Shown in pieces: positions 35,712-43,733 of a stretch of 64,000 bases of DNA. This DNA is from Candidatus Peribacteria bacterium RIFOXYB1_FULL_54_35 (lineage in GTDB: Bacteria; Patescibacteriota; Gracilibacteria; Peribacterales; Peribacteraceae): positions 1 to 64,000 of the forward strand of contig MFYJ01000001.1 of NCBI GenBank assembly GCA_001787755.1, written 5' to 3'. Within the stretch, counting starts at the first letter, position 1. Each line of letters starts with the position of its first letter. Position numbers and translations under genes: made by a program. The notes under the pieces are model-generated. The model was not told where the DNA came from. It made no database searches and saw nothing but the letters and a program-made list of their open reading frames with translations.

Positions 35712-37070
35712 TTAGAGAGCCTGCCATCCCGTGGCACGCACAAGCTGATAGAGCTCCTTCCTCTCCTCCCTCTGGAGAGTGGAAAGTGTTGCCGGACCCA
35801 CTACCCCCGCACCATGGCTTGCAGGTGAAGAGATGATCCCGCGGGAAAGCTGAAACTGCTGAACAGCACTCTTGGTCAGCGGCCCGAAATTGCCATTGAT
35901 CTTCTCGATCGGGAAAAGACCGCGATCGGCCAGGAGAGACTGCAGTATGCGAACCTGTCTCCCGTTATCCCCTTCTGAAAGGAACTGCTCCACTGCAAGA
36001 TCGTGCTCGTCAAGATATTTTCCGGCTTCATGGAGTACGAGAAGCTTCTGCGCCCGCTCCCGAACGAGAGCACGATCCCACGCCGCGCGGATCTGCTTCA
36101 GAGTGAGTGGTCCTATGCGACCTGCACCAGGATCTTCTTCGGTCCCGACGAGCGCACTATCCTTCTGAAACTGCAGGATTGCTTCTGCAAGCGTGCCGTT
36201 ATAGATGCCATCTGTCCGGCCACGGTAGTACCCGATGTACCGGAGAATGCGCTGCGCTTCACGCACCGTCTCTGCATCGCTCTCCCCGTCAACAAAACCT
36301 CCTATCGGACCCTCCACCCCCTTACGATGTTCGGCAGAGAGCACAAACGCCGCCGTGGTGGGGGTGAGTTCATCTGCAGGTTCAGAGAGGCGATAGTCCT
36401 GGAGAAAACGCGCGAGAGACTGCTCTGTTACTTCTCCAAAAAGACCTGAAGCTGCATCGCGGAAATACCCGAGTTCCTTGAGTTTTTCCTGGAGTATTTT
36501 CACCGAGAGACTCTGATCGTTCCTCCGTGCTCGCACTGAAAGCAGATTGCGGTTCTCCAGCCTGTACTCTTCCAACCGTGAGAGTGGAGCAGGCAGATCA
36601 TCGAGAGCCACAGCCGTCTGTGGCTGATGGAAACCCGGCGGATACACCGTGCCAACAAAATACTGCGCTCCGAAGGCAAGTGCCCGGGCGAGTCCTTCCT
36701 CCCCATAGCCTGCCCACACGTCCAAACGATGCACACCATTGTCTCCCTCCTGTATCGCTCCACCGCGATCATGTACTGAAAGTACACCAATGCCAGGAAG
36801 CGCAACCTTGGTTCCGAAGGAGTAGCTCGGCGGGGCAGCAAGCATTCCCGGATACACCTGCGTACCATCGGCAGCCTTCACGCCCTCGCCATTGAGCACC
36901 TTGTCTGCCTCATACCCTCCACGCACATAGCAACACTGATCCGGCAGCGGGGAGTAGTACGCTGTGACGAGGAATGTCTGCTCGTATGGCTCACGGTTGC
37001 TCCCCGCCCGTACCGGGTACAGGAACACCAGCAATGCAACCGCTATGAAGATACGTTTTGGGATGAACAT
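35712..37070 (-). CDS. 3D-domain wall hydrolase with peptidoglycan-binding repeats
   Basis: A 452-residue exported protein. A signal peptide (about 1-22) is followed by a 3D-type (MltA C-terminal-like) double-psi barrel at about 30-145, with the aspartates seen in SVHDRGGAI and HRLDVWAG. Three peptidoglycan-binding (PG_binding_1) modules follow at about 190-245, 265-325 and 370-435. It likely acts on the glycan strands. A TATAAT box lies 20 nt upstream of ATG 37070. Confidence 0.85.
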   Translation of the reverse strand: MFIPKRIFIAVALLVFLYPVRAGSNREPYEQTFLVTAYYSPLPDQCCYVRGGYEADKVLNGEGVKAADGTQVYPGMLAAPPSYSFGTKVALPGIGVLSVHDRGGAIQEGDNGVHRLDVWAGYGEEGLARALAFGAQYFVGTVYPPGFHQPQTAVALDDLPAPLSRLEEYRLENRNLLSVRARRNDQSLSVKILQEKLKELGYFRDAASGLFGEVTEQSLARFLQDYRLSEPADELTPTTAAFVLSAEHRKGVEGPIGGFVDGESDAETVREAQRILRYIGYYRGRTDGIYNGTLAEAILQFQKDSALVGTEEDPGAGRIGPLTLKQIRAAWDRALVRERAQKLLVLHEAGKYLDEHDLAVEQFLSEGDNGRQVRILQSLLADRGLFPIEKINGNFGPLTKSAVQQFQLSRGIISSPASHGAGVVGPATLSTLQREERKELYQLVRATGWQAL

Positions 37071-37146
37071 ATTTGTATTGGTTTCGTTCTATTATATCAA
37101 AAATCCTGTTTTCGTTCTGTGACACAAGAATGACAAAATATCCTAT

Positions 37147-38169
37147 TCAATTCCTTAATAGCATTTGTGAATATTCCTTCACAAGCACCTCCTCCTCGAG
37201 TCGCATGCCAAACTCCCCCTTAAAATAGACACCAGGTTCGATAGTGATGATTTCGCCTGCCCGGAGTATTTCTTCCGGAGCTCGAACCGAAATCCGGGCA
37301 CCTTCGTGAATCTCCAGACCCACACCGTGCCCGAGCGAGTGAGAGAACTTCTTCTCGAAGCCATACTTCCGGAGTATTTTTCGGGCAGCACCATCCAGAT
37401 CGTGCGTAGATACCCCCGCCCGAACGAGCTTCATAGCTGCAACCTTTGCCTCAGAGACGGCATGGAACGCGCGCTCCTGCTTCTGCGTCTTTCGCCCTGT
37501 GAAGAAAACCATGCTCTGATCGGCACAGTAGCCCTTGTACCGCGCACCAACATCAATCTGGACAATGTTCCCCCTCCGGAAAACCCGGTCTGTTGGCTGA
37601 TGATGCGGCCGGCTCGTGTGCGTACCGAAAGCAATGATAGGATCGAACGAGAGTGAATCTGCTCCGAGACACACCGCCCATTCCCCCAATTTCCAGGCAA
37701 GCTGCTTCTCAGTGATTCCCTGCCGGAGAGATTGTGGAATCCTCCGGAGCAGCTCCCGGGTTATCTTCTGGGCCCGGCGGAATTTCCGGATTTCTTCCGG
37801 ATCTTTCGTGCGGCGAAACCCCTCGACAATCCCCTCCTTTTGAACAAATTTTGTGTTCTTAAATTTGCGCTTCCACCTGCGCAGTTGCCCAAGAGTCACC
37901 GTTTCCGATTCACACCCGCAGCACTGGACCCTGGCCAAAACAGATGTCATCCGACCCACATCCCGAACATCCACTCCCCTCCCCGCCTCTTCCTTCGCAG
38001 CTTCACTGTACCTCCCATCAACAAAAAGCGTGAAACGCCGAGGGGTGACGAGGAGGAAACCCGCACTCACTTCCACCCCGGTGAGATACCGGATATTCGT
38101 GAGCGCAGAGACCAGAAACGCCGAAACTCCTGCCGCGTTGAGAAGTTGCTGGGGCGAGGAGGGATACAT
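37147..38169 (-). CDS. Xaa-Pro aminopeptidase/dipeptidase (M24B)
   Basis: A 340-residue pita-bread metallopeptidase. The C-terminal catalytic domain carries the five metal ligands: Asp in VQIDVG, Asp in YCADQS, His in SLGHGVGLEIHEG, and two Glu in TIEPGVYF and RLEEEV. The N-terminal creatinase-like domain (about 1-120) is short. It cleaves N-terminal residues before proline. Start ATG 38169, six nt after a TACTCT box. Confidence 0.93.
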   Translation of the reverse strand: MYPSSPQQLLNAAGVSAFLVSALTNIRYLTGVEVSAGFLLVTPRRFTLFVDGRYSEAAKEEAGRGVDVRDVGRMTSVLARVQCCGCESETVTLGQLRRWKRKFKNTKFVQKEGIVEGFRRTKDPEEIRKFRRAQKITRELLRRIPQSLRQGITEKQLAWKLGEWAVCLGADSLSFDPIIAFGTHTSRPHHQPTDRVFRRGNIVQIDVGARYKGYCADQSMVFFTGRKTQKQERAFHAVSEAKVAAMKLVRAGVSTHDLDGAARKILRKYGFEKKFSHSLGHGVGLEIHEGARISVRAPEEILRAGEIITIEPGVYFKGEFGMRLEEEVLVKEYSQMLLRN

Positions 38170-38175
38170 GCACCA

Positions 38176-38181
38176 AGAGTA
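38176..38181 (-). promoter_or_regulatory. -10 box (TACTCT) before aminopeptidase gene
   Basis: TACTCT on the minus strand ends 6 nt before ATG 38169. The divergent VirB2-like gene has TATCAT at 38213-38218, so the short intergenic region carries two promoters. Confidence 0.5.
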
Positions 38182-38233
38182 GCCTCAAAGAGATATTTGT
38201 GCTATCATAGAGTGATCTGTACCCTCTTTGCAG

Positions 38234-38599
38234 ATGAAACACTTCTTTCCCTTTCTCTCCAAAACCACTGCAGCTCTCACAGCCGCTCTCAGCGCTGCCA
38301 CAGCATATGCTGCTCAGTACACCGGCGGGGGTCTGAACGCCGGTGCAGGTGACGCGGGCACCATTGTCGGAAGTACCGACATTCGCACCACTGTCATCAA
38401 CATCGTAAAGGAAGTGCTCTCCTACATGGCACTTGCGGCCGTCGTCGTCATCGTCATAGCCGGCATCCTCATGGTTGTGAGCGCCGGGAACGAGGAAAGC
38501 AAAGAACGGGCAAAGCGCATCATCCTCTACACATTTGCAGGTCTCATTATCATTCTCCTCGCGCAAGGGCTCGTGCAGATAATGGTGAACCTGAGTTAA
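38234..38599 (+). CDS. VirB2/TrbC-like pilin or small membrane protein
   Basis: A 121-residue protein: a signal peptide with AYA cleavage-like site (about 1-27), a Gly-rich stretch, then two membrane helices (about 60-85 and 95-118) joined by a charged loop (GNEESKERAKR). This is the plan of VirB2/TrbC pilin subunits of type IV secretion systems, and similar proteins are common in candidate-phyla genomes. Divergent from the aminopeptidase, and followed 28 nt later by the large PKD/proline-rich membrane protein, probably in one operon. Confidence 0.7.
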   Translation: MKHFFPFLSKTTAALTAALSAATAYAAQYTGGGLNAGAGDAGTIVGSTDIRTTVINIVKEVLSYMALAAVVVIVIAGILMVVSAGNEESKERAKRIILYTFAGLIIILLAQGLVQIMVNLS

Positions 38600-38627
38600 C
38601 AGCCAACAGCGCACAACCTCTCCCGTC

Positions 38628-41384
38628 ATGCCTCGTTTTGTTCCTCCCCACGGGTTTGTTCTCAGCACTCTGGCACTCCTCCTGCTCAGTCATCCTGCAC
38701 ACATCAGTGCACAGAGAGCAGAGGAAATTATTGCCTTGCGGCCAGGAGGAATTTTCGAGATCTATGCTGACACCGTCACACCTGATCCAAAAATCAGCTG
38801 GGTATTCAGCAAAGGAAGCACGTTCGTCCAGGCTGACAGAGGACCTCTGTTTAGTATCCGTCCAACGGAGGAAGGGGAGTACTTCCTCACGGGGGAAGTT
38901 GCTGATGCACAAGACACCCCGCTCCGAAAGCTTTTTAAAATCCAGATGCGGGCAGACGCGCCCATCATCTCTCAGTCAGACACGGAAGGCGATACGCTCG
39001 TGCGTGTCTCTCCTACGCCGAATGAAACAAACATGTCCATCCTGAGAGGCGAACAGCGTGTCGTACGACTCGACATCATTCATCCGGATATCGAACAGCT
39101 GGCTCTCGACATTAATGCGGAGAAGGACCAAAGCAACGACGGTGATCCCTTCAATGACAATATTCTCACGAACAGCGTCTTTAAGTCAGGACGCGGCAGC
39201 TTGCACATCTGGCTGACTCCCAGAATGCTGAACCAAACGTTCCTATTGGTTGCACGGCTCAAAACTGGAGCGCTGGTTACGCAGAAAATTCAGGTGATCT
39301 CAGAAGACTACGAAGAAATACTGAAACAGAAAATAGAGCAGGAAGAGCAGGCGCGGAGAGACCGTACGACTATCGAATCGAAACTTGTTGGCGAACGGAC
39401 ATACCGACTCTCAGTCGATGCGGAGGATGGAGTGATAACAGAGACAGTGTTTCACCATTGGGATTTCGGTGACGGCACCCAAAGTCTGATGGATGAACCG
39501 GAACATCAATTTCCCGAATCCCGCATGTACCAGGTGCGCGTTTCAGTGCGTGACGCCTATACAGGAAAAGAGATCCTTCTGGTACAGAAACCCTTTGAAG
39601 TTTCTGAGGGCACCATGCCAGAAATAACAGAACAAACACCTGGGAAAGAAGCAATGAATCCGGAAGCCGTTCAGGAATCAGCGAAGCAAACGAGCTACAT
39701 TGTCGCAACAGTAATCAAGGCTCTCGTCATTCTCGCCATCTCGATAGGCATTGGGATTCTCGCTGTGTTTCTGTTTGCAAAAATGAAAGGAAAATCCCTG
39801 CAGAAGTCGTTCGAAGAGGCTGAAAAGAAACTTGTGAAAGAACCTGGCACACGTACTCCGCCTCTGCAACTTGAAAAGCAAGAGGAGGAGAAAAAAGAGG
39901 AAGAAGACGAGAGGGAAAAGGAGAAAGAAAAAGAAAAGGCCCCGCTCGAAACCCCGGAGATCAACAGACAGGTCCCGAGCTGGCTTGCACCTTCGCCGCA
40001 AATAAGCAAAGCAGGAGAGAAAGGAGGAAAAGCTCCCTTAGATACCTCTGTCCCCCCTCCCCCACCTCCTCCTCCTATTGCACAAAAAACTACAACCTCA
40101 GAGCACATACCCGGTACGTCGCAATCTGCAGTATCCGGAGGGCAGGGTGTACCGCAGGCAGCCGCACAGACTCCCACAGGCGGAGCTCCTGTCCCTCCAT
40201 GGCTTCAGGGAGCAGTGACAACACCTGCAAAAGCTGCGCAACCTCTTTCTTCGGAGACACCACAAACAAGACCCACCGCCTCAGAACAAAAGACCACACC
40301 CACTTCGACAGGAACTGCAACTCCCCCCTGGTTAGTGGGAGCACAGACTCTTGAGGAACGTCACAAAGGAAGCACTCCCACAGAACCTGCATCTGCATCC
40401 CCTGCCACCCCCAAAACAGAACTACCCGCCCCTGCAAAAAATGAAGCATCTGTTCCACCCTGGCTGCAACAGACGCCAACTCCACCGCCCCCTGCCGCTG
40501 CAGAGCAGAAGATGAGAGCCACCACACCTCCTCCTGCACCATCAATACAACATGCGGAGAACACTCCTCCATGGCTGCAGGGAGCAGGAGTAAAAACCAC
40601 CACTCCTGCAACAAACACCCCCAGAAACCAAGGTGGGACGAGCGCAACAGGTAATATCTCAGCACAAAAAAATCAGACTGGCGCAAATACAGGAAGCACA
40701 TCCCAACCCCCACTCCCTCCAACAACAAACCAAACCAGTGACGCAATACAAGTGCAGCAAGCAGCAGATAGTGCAGCAGCAGAAAGCACACACTCGAAAG
40801 AAGAACGCGAACGGGAGCGCAAGCGCCGCAAACGTCAGCGGTACCGCGCGAACAAGCGCACACGAGAGCAAGAGGGGGAACAGACACAAGTACAGGCTGC
40901 ACCTGCACCCACGGAATCCCCCGCAGTAAAGGATGCTCCCCCGCCGAAGAAGGAAACGCAGACACCACCATGGCTGCAGCACACACCTCCTTCTTCGAAA
41001 CAAACACAGGAAACAATACCGCCACCGTCACCTCCCGCACCCCCCGCGCAGAGAGAGAATGCATCTGTCCCCCCCTGGCTGCAGGGAGTGCAGGCACAGA
41101 GCACTCAGAAACCACCTGCTAATTTCCCTCCGTCTGAGACCCCTCCTGCAACCAAGTCCACTCCTCTCCCACCTCCACCTCCCCAGGGAAATGCCCCCAT
41201 TCCTGAATGGCTCAAGGGAACGAGCGCACCAACACCCCCTCCTCCGACTCAGCAACCAATACAACAAACCGGAAGTGATGATGATGTGAAGTTCGTGATC
41301 AGTGCGGACAGCGTGGAGGGGCAGCCTCCCCAGCCACATACACCGGGAGATGCGATTCCGCCTGCAGAGAAACAGGGAGAATAG
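38628..41384 (+). CDS. PKD-domain membrane protein with proline-rich PPWLQG-repeat tail
   Basis: A 918-residue surface-anchored protein. It has a signal peptide (about 1-28), an extracytoplasmic region with a PKD domain at about 258-325 (HHWDFGDGTQ), and one membrane helix at about 355-382. A very long, presumably cytoplasmic, Pro/Thr/Ala-rich tail follows, with a Lys/Glu stretch and a strongly basic patch (about 725-750). The tail holds eight P-x-W-L motifs, mostly PPWLQG. It follows the VirB2-like gene closely. I know no family for the tail; the repeats look like docking sites for a partner protein. Confidence 0.8.
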   Translation: MPRFVPPHGFVLSTLALLLLSHPAHISAQRAEEIIALRPGGIFEIYADTVTPDPKISWVFSKGSTFVQADRGPLFSIRPTEEGEYFLTGEVADAQDTPLRKLFKIQMRADAPIISQSDTEGDTLVRVSPTPNETNMSILRGEQRVVRLDIIHPDIEQLALDINAEKDQSNDGDPFNDNILTNSVFKSGRGSLHIWLTPRMLNQTFLLVARLKTGALVTQKIQVISEDYEEILKQKIEQEEQARRDRTTIESKLVGERTYRLSVDAEDGVITETVFHHWDFGDGTQSLMDEPEHQFPESRMYQVRVSVRDAYTGKEILLVQKPFEVSEGTMPEITEQTPGKEAMNPEAVQESAKQTSYIVATVIKALVILAISIGIGILAVFLFAKMKGKSLQKSFEEAEKKLVKEPGTRTPPLQLEKQEEEKKEEEDEREKEKEKEKAPLETPEINRQVPSWLAPSPQISKAGEKGGKAPLDTSVPPPPPPPPIAQKTTTSEHIPGTSQSAVSGGQGVPQAAAQTPTGGAPVPPWLQGAVTTPAKAAQPLSSETPQTRPTASEQKTTPTSTGTATPPWLVGAQTLEERHKGSTPTEPASASPATPKTELPAPAKNEASVPPWLQQTPTPPPPAAAEQKMRATTPPPAPSIQHAENTPPWLQGAGVKTTTPATNTPRNQGGTSATGNISAQKNQTGANTGSTSQPPLPPTTNQTSDAIQVQQAADSAAAESTHSKEERERERKRRKRQRYRANKRTREQEGEQTQVQAAPAPTESPAVKDAPPPKKETQTPPWLQHTPPSSKQTQETIPPPSPPAPPAQRENASVPPWLQGVQAQSTQKPPANFPPSETPPATKSTPLPPPPPQGNAPIPEWLKGTSAPTPPPPTQQPIQQTGSDDDVKFVISADSVEGQPPQPHTPGDAIPPAEKQGE

Positions 41385-41430
41385 TTGGCAGAGCGGTGTG
41401 TTGCATTTACTATTGCGCCCGCTACAACGT

Positions 41431-41450
41431 GGCGAGCTTAGCTCAGTTGG
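41431..41450 (+). pseudogene. Partial tRNA-His 5' end
   Basis: Twenty bases identical to the first 20 of the intact tRNA-His, 94 bp upstream of it. The match stops in the D loop, then a hairpin follows (GTCCCG/CGGGAC, 41455-41471). Confidence 0.9.
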
Positions 41451-41524
41451 CCTAGTCCCGCGCAGCGGGACGTGATAAAAAGAGGCCGCTCGGTGAAAAT
41501 CGCCACAATCTCTTTCACACTTAT
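41451..41524. repeat. Hairpin-bearing insert between tRNA-His 5' copy and intact tRNA
   Basis: Contains the stem GTCCCG/CGGGAC at 41455-41471 and a second pairing (GTGATAAAAAGAG against CTCTTTCAC). No gene. Confidence 0.6.
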
Positions 41525-41602
41525 GGCGAGCTTAGCTCAGTTGGTTAGAGCGGATGGTTGTGGTCCATCAGGTCAAGGGTTCGATCCCCTTAGCTCGCCC
41601 CA
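41525..41602 (+). tRNA. tRNA-His (anticodon GTG)
   Basis: A complete tRNA with an encoded extra 5' G (position -1) opposite the C73 discriminator, as required by HisRS. The acceptor GCGAGCT pairs with AGCTCGC, the anticodon loop is TTGTGGT, and CCA is encoded. Its 5' and 3' ends are each duplicated outside (41431-41450, 42028-42048). Confidence 0.95.
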
Positions 41603-41670
41603 TCCGTCTTCGCGGTGTGAGGGCTACGAAGTTCCGTTCGTTGTTCCCGTAATGATCATAGCGATACCGC

Positions 41671-41699
41671 TTCGACGCGATTGGGGCTTGTGTTATAGT
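41671..41699 (+). promoter_or_regulatory. Promoter of GIY-YIG gene
   Basis: TTCGAC (41671-41676), 17-nt spacer, TATAGT (41694-41699), then 8 nt to ATG 41708. The -35 overlaps the inner inverted repeat, so the cassette appears to carry its own promoter. Confidence 0.55.
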
Positions 41700-41707
41700 T
41701 CGACACT

Positions 41708-41947
41708 ATGCATTACGTCTACATTCTCGAGTCTGCACTCGATGGCAGGCACTGGTACATCGGCGTAACAAGCAACCTACAGAAACGCCTGGAAGAACAT
41801 AATGCGGGTGATTCTCTGCACACGAACAAATTCAAACCATGGAAACTGAAGAGCTACACAGCCTTTACTACACGAGAACAAGCTGAAAAATTTGAGCGGT
41901 ACCTGAAATCCAATTCAGGACGCGTGTTCGCAAAAAGGCACTTGTGA
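41708..41947 (+). CDS. Small GIY-YIG endonuclease (UPF0213/YhbQ-like)
   Basis: A 79-residue single GIY-YIG domain, homologous over its whole length to the protein at 2250-2486. Landmarks: VYIL, WYIGVTS, arginine in QKRL, histidine in EEHN, glutamate in KFERYLKSNSG. It lies 105 nt after tRNA-His in the same orientation and inside nested inverted repeats, with a copy of the tRNA 3' end beyond. The setting suggests it mobilises its own cassette; the family's usual role is unclear. Confidence 0.88.
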   Translation: MHYVYILESALDGRHWYIGVTSNLQKRLEEHNAGDSLHTNKFKPWKLKSYTAFTTREQAEKFERYLKSNSGRVFAKRHL

Positions 41948-42027
41948 GCCGCGGCGTAGCGGTATCGCAAAGCTGGACCCAAGAATGATGGCATACGCAT
42001 CAAATGCCCTCACGCCGCGAAGCCGGG

Positions 42028-42048
42028 CGATCCCCTTAGCTCGCCCCA
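42028..42048 (+). pseudogene. Partial tRNA-His 3' end
   Basis: Twenty-one bases identical to the tRNA-His 3' end, from the T loop through CCA. They lie just outside the right inverted repeat of the GIY-YIG cassette. Confidence 0.9.
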
Positions 42049-42071
42049 GTCACTCTCAATGTAAATTTTAC

Positions 42072-42099
42072 TTGTGGTGCACTCATCCATCACTATAAT
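42072..42099 (+). promoter_or_regulatory. Promoter of hypothetical gene 42111
   Basis: TTGTGG (42072-42077), 16-nt spacer, TATAAT (42094-42099), then 11 nt to ATG 42111. Confidence 0.65.
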
Positions 42100-42110
42100 G
42101 CACCAAACTC

Positions 42111-43154
42111 ATGGCACTGGACGCTTTCAGATACGAGGGTTCCGGAACACACGCAGATGGCTTCCATCTCGGCATTTTCAATGGTGAAAGAACGGAGGGG
42201 GAAAACCCCCGGAAGAACCGGAACGACTGGGTACATGCGGAGGAAGCACACCGCCTGCACGCAATGGGCACGAGAGAACCCCCGCAGAGCATCTTGGATG
42301 CCATGCACCACTACGGGCCGGATCTCGATGCGGCAGGAGACAGCCGCGTGCGATATTTGATAAGTGAGGAAGACGCTCGAGGTCAGCCGCCAACGCGCTT
42401 CACGGAAGCTCTGCAATACTTCACTGAGCAGTCAGCAGAAGACGCTATCGATGCTCCGCTGGAAATACGGCAGGCAACCAGGCGCAGGCTCGGGATAGAT
42501 GTCCCTGAGCCTGTAGTGGGTGCGCGTGAGAATCTCGCCCTCTTCACTATGACAGGAAGCCCCGCAGACATAGCTCTTGTCTACACCAAACCTGCTCCTG
42601 TGGACATCGGGGAGCTCATGGATCTTCCTGCTGCGCAGCGTGTTGCATACCTAAACGGAATATACCGGAGAAGACTCCTCCTGACTGGAGGTTTCTCTCT
42701 CACCGAGGACAGGAATTTCCGGGATGCAATCCTCTCTCTCGCACGTACCATCAGCAGAGTGCGGGGGACGATCCCCGCCAATGCCCTCACAGACGGAGAC
42801 GCACTCCGGGAGCTTCTGCTCGATCATTTTGGTACCAGTGAAGAGCTCATTGCAGCACTGAAGCGTTACCAGCCGGACAGTCCTCTCACCCGCAGCAGAC
42901 AACCGGACGTGCTCCTTTCCCCCAGGGGAGCCATCGCCAATCCAGCATTCTTCCCCGATGCGACACTCTCACTCGCAGAATGGGATCTTGATCAGGAAGA
43001 AGCCGGCAGACGCGCTTCTGGCGTTCTCTTCGATGTTCTCCAGCACAAACTTGAGAACGGAGATTCCAATTTCGGGGGAAACAGACGGGCTCTGGATCTG
43101 GAGTACCCACCGCGCGCAGAAGAACATGAAAGGAGGAGAAAGCGGGCCGCGTAG
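42111..43154 (+). CDS. Hypothetical protein
   Basis: A 347-residue soluble, charged protein with no signal peptide or membrane helix. It is mainly helical by composition, with an Arg/Glu-rich C-terminus (EEHERRRKRAA). Base composition matches the core genes, so it is not obviously foreign. I recognise no motif. It has a good promoter 11 nt upstream and is followed by a small hypothetical gene in the same direction. Confidence 0.7.
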   Translation: MALDAFRYEGSGTHADGFHLGIFNGERTEGENPRKNRNDWVHAEEAHRLHAMGTREPPQSILDAMHHYGPDLDAAGDSRVRYLISEEDARGQPPTRFTEALQYFTEQSAEDAIDAPLEIRQATRRRLGIDVPEPVVGARENLALFTMTGSPADIALVYTKPAPVDIGELMDLPAAQRVAYLNGIYRRRLLLTGGFSLTEDRNFRDAILSLARTISRVRGTIPANALTDGDALRELLLDHFGTSEELIAALKRYQPDSPLTRSRQPDVLLSPRGAIANPAFFPDATLSLAEWDLDQEEAGRRASGVLFDVLQHKLENGDSNFGGNRRALDLEYPPRAEEHERRRKRAA

Positions 43155-43192
43155 TTGCTCTCTCTCCACGATTCAGGTATTCATTGGCTTCC

Positions 43193-43384
43193 ATGCGAAC
43201 CTTCCGCGAACGTATCGTGCCTCCCATTGATGGCATCCGCTGCAGCCAGGAATCAGACGGAGGCTTCACCGTGACGCACGGGCCGGCGACCATCACATTC
43301 TCCCCACTCGAGATGGCACAGATAGAGAGAGGACTTGTTTCCACTGAAGCTGTGCGAGCACTCATTATGGGAGTACTGGGGTAA
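43193..43384 (+). CDS. Small hypothetical protein
   Basis: A 63-residue protein from ATG 43193 (a TTG at 43184 is also in frame). It reads as a compact soluble domain: basic N-terminus, an ESDGGFTVTHG turn, then a C-terminal helix pair. A TATTCA box ends nine nt before the ATG. No family recognised. Confidence 0.5.
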   Translation: MRTFRERIVPPIDGIRCSQESDGGFTVTHGPATITFSPLEMAQIERGLVSTEAVRALIMGVLG

Positions 43385-43626
43385 CAGAAGAACTTGAAAA
43401 AACACCGGGAGCGCAGCGACAGAGGATGCAATTCCGGCAGAGCCAACACATCTCGCTGAATTAGGAATTCCCGTATTGCAGAAAAGACCACGGGGGGAGC
43501 ACAGCCTTAGTAAGAAGCATGCGCACTGGAAAATACATGAGTTATCAAGTACTTGAGCCTTTTCCATTGAGACTCAGTGTGCTAGCGTGGGCTTCACGTG
43601 CAAGGAACCGTCTATCGCACTTACAC
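43385..43626. other. Intergenic region upstream of hisS
   Basis: No credible gene or clear RNA structure. A frame at 43519-43737 exists but has no protein character. TATCGC at 43613-43618, eight nt before the ATG of the partial hisS copy, is the probable original hisS -10. Confidence 0.4.
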
Positions 43627-43653
43627 ATGTCCGAAGCGCAGTACAGAACCCCC
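43627..43653 (+). pseudogene. Remnant second 5' end of hisS
   Basis: ATG followed by codons for SEAQYRTP. The intact hisS 107 bp downstream starts MTQSVYRTP. The four shared residues (YRTP) use different synonymous codons in the two copies. The remnant is out of frame with the intact gene. Confidence 0.65.
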
Positions 43654-43733
43654 ATCCCTCTTCGTTCATCTCCACTCCGTTCCGCTGAAACTCCGCCGGG
43701 ATCTCCCCAGTCACTGTCCATCCCATACCCCCC

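Larger units (their letters stand above)
41608..42022. mobile_element. GIY-YIG cassette with nested terminal inverted repeats
   Basis: Outer inverted repeats 41608-41624 and 42006-42022 match 16 of 17 bases. Inner repeats 41661-41678 and 41951-41968 match 16 of 18. They bracket the GIY-YIG gene. The unit lies between the intact tRNA-His and a 21-base copy of its 3' end, about 446 bp from tRNA end to copy end. Confidence 0.65.
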
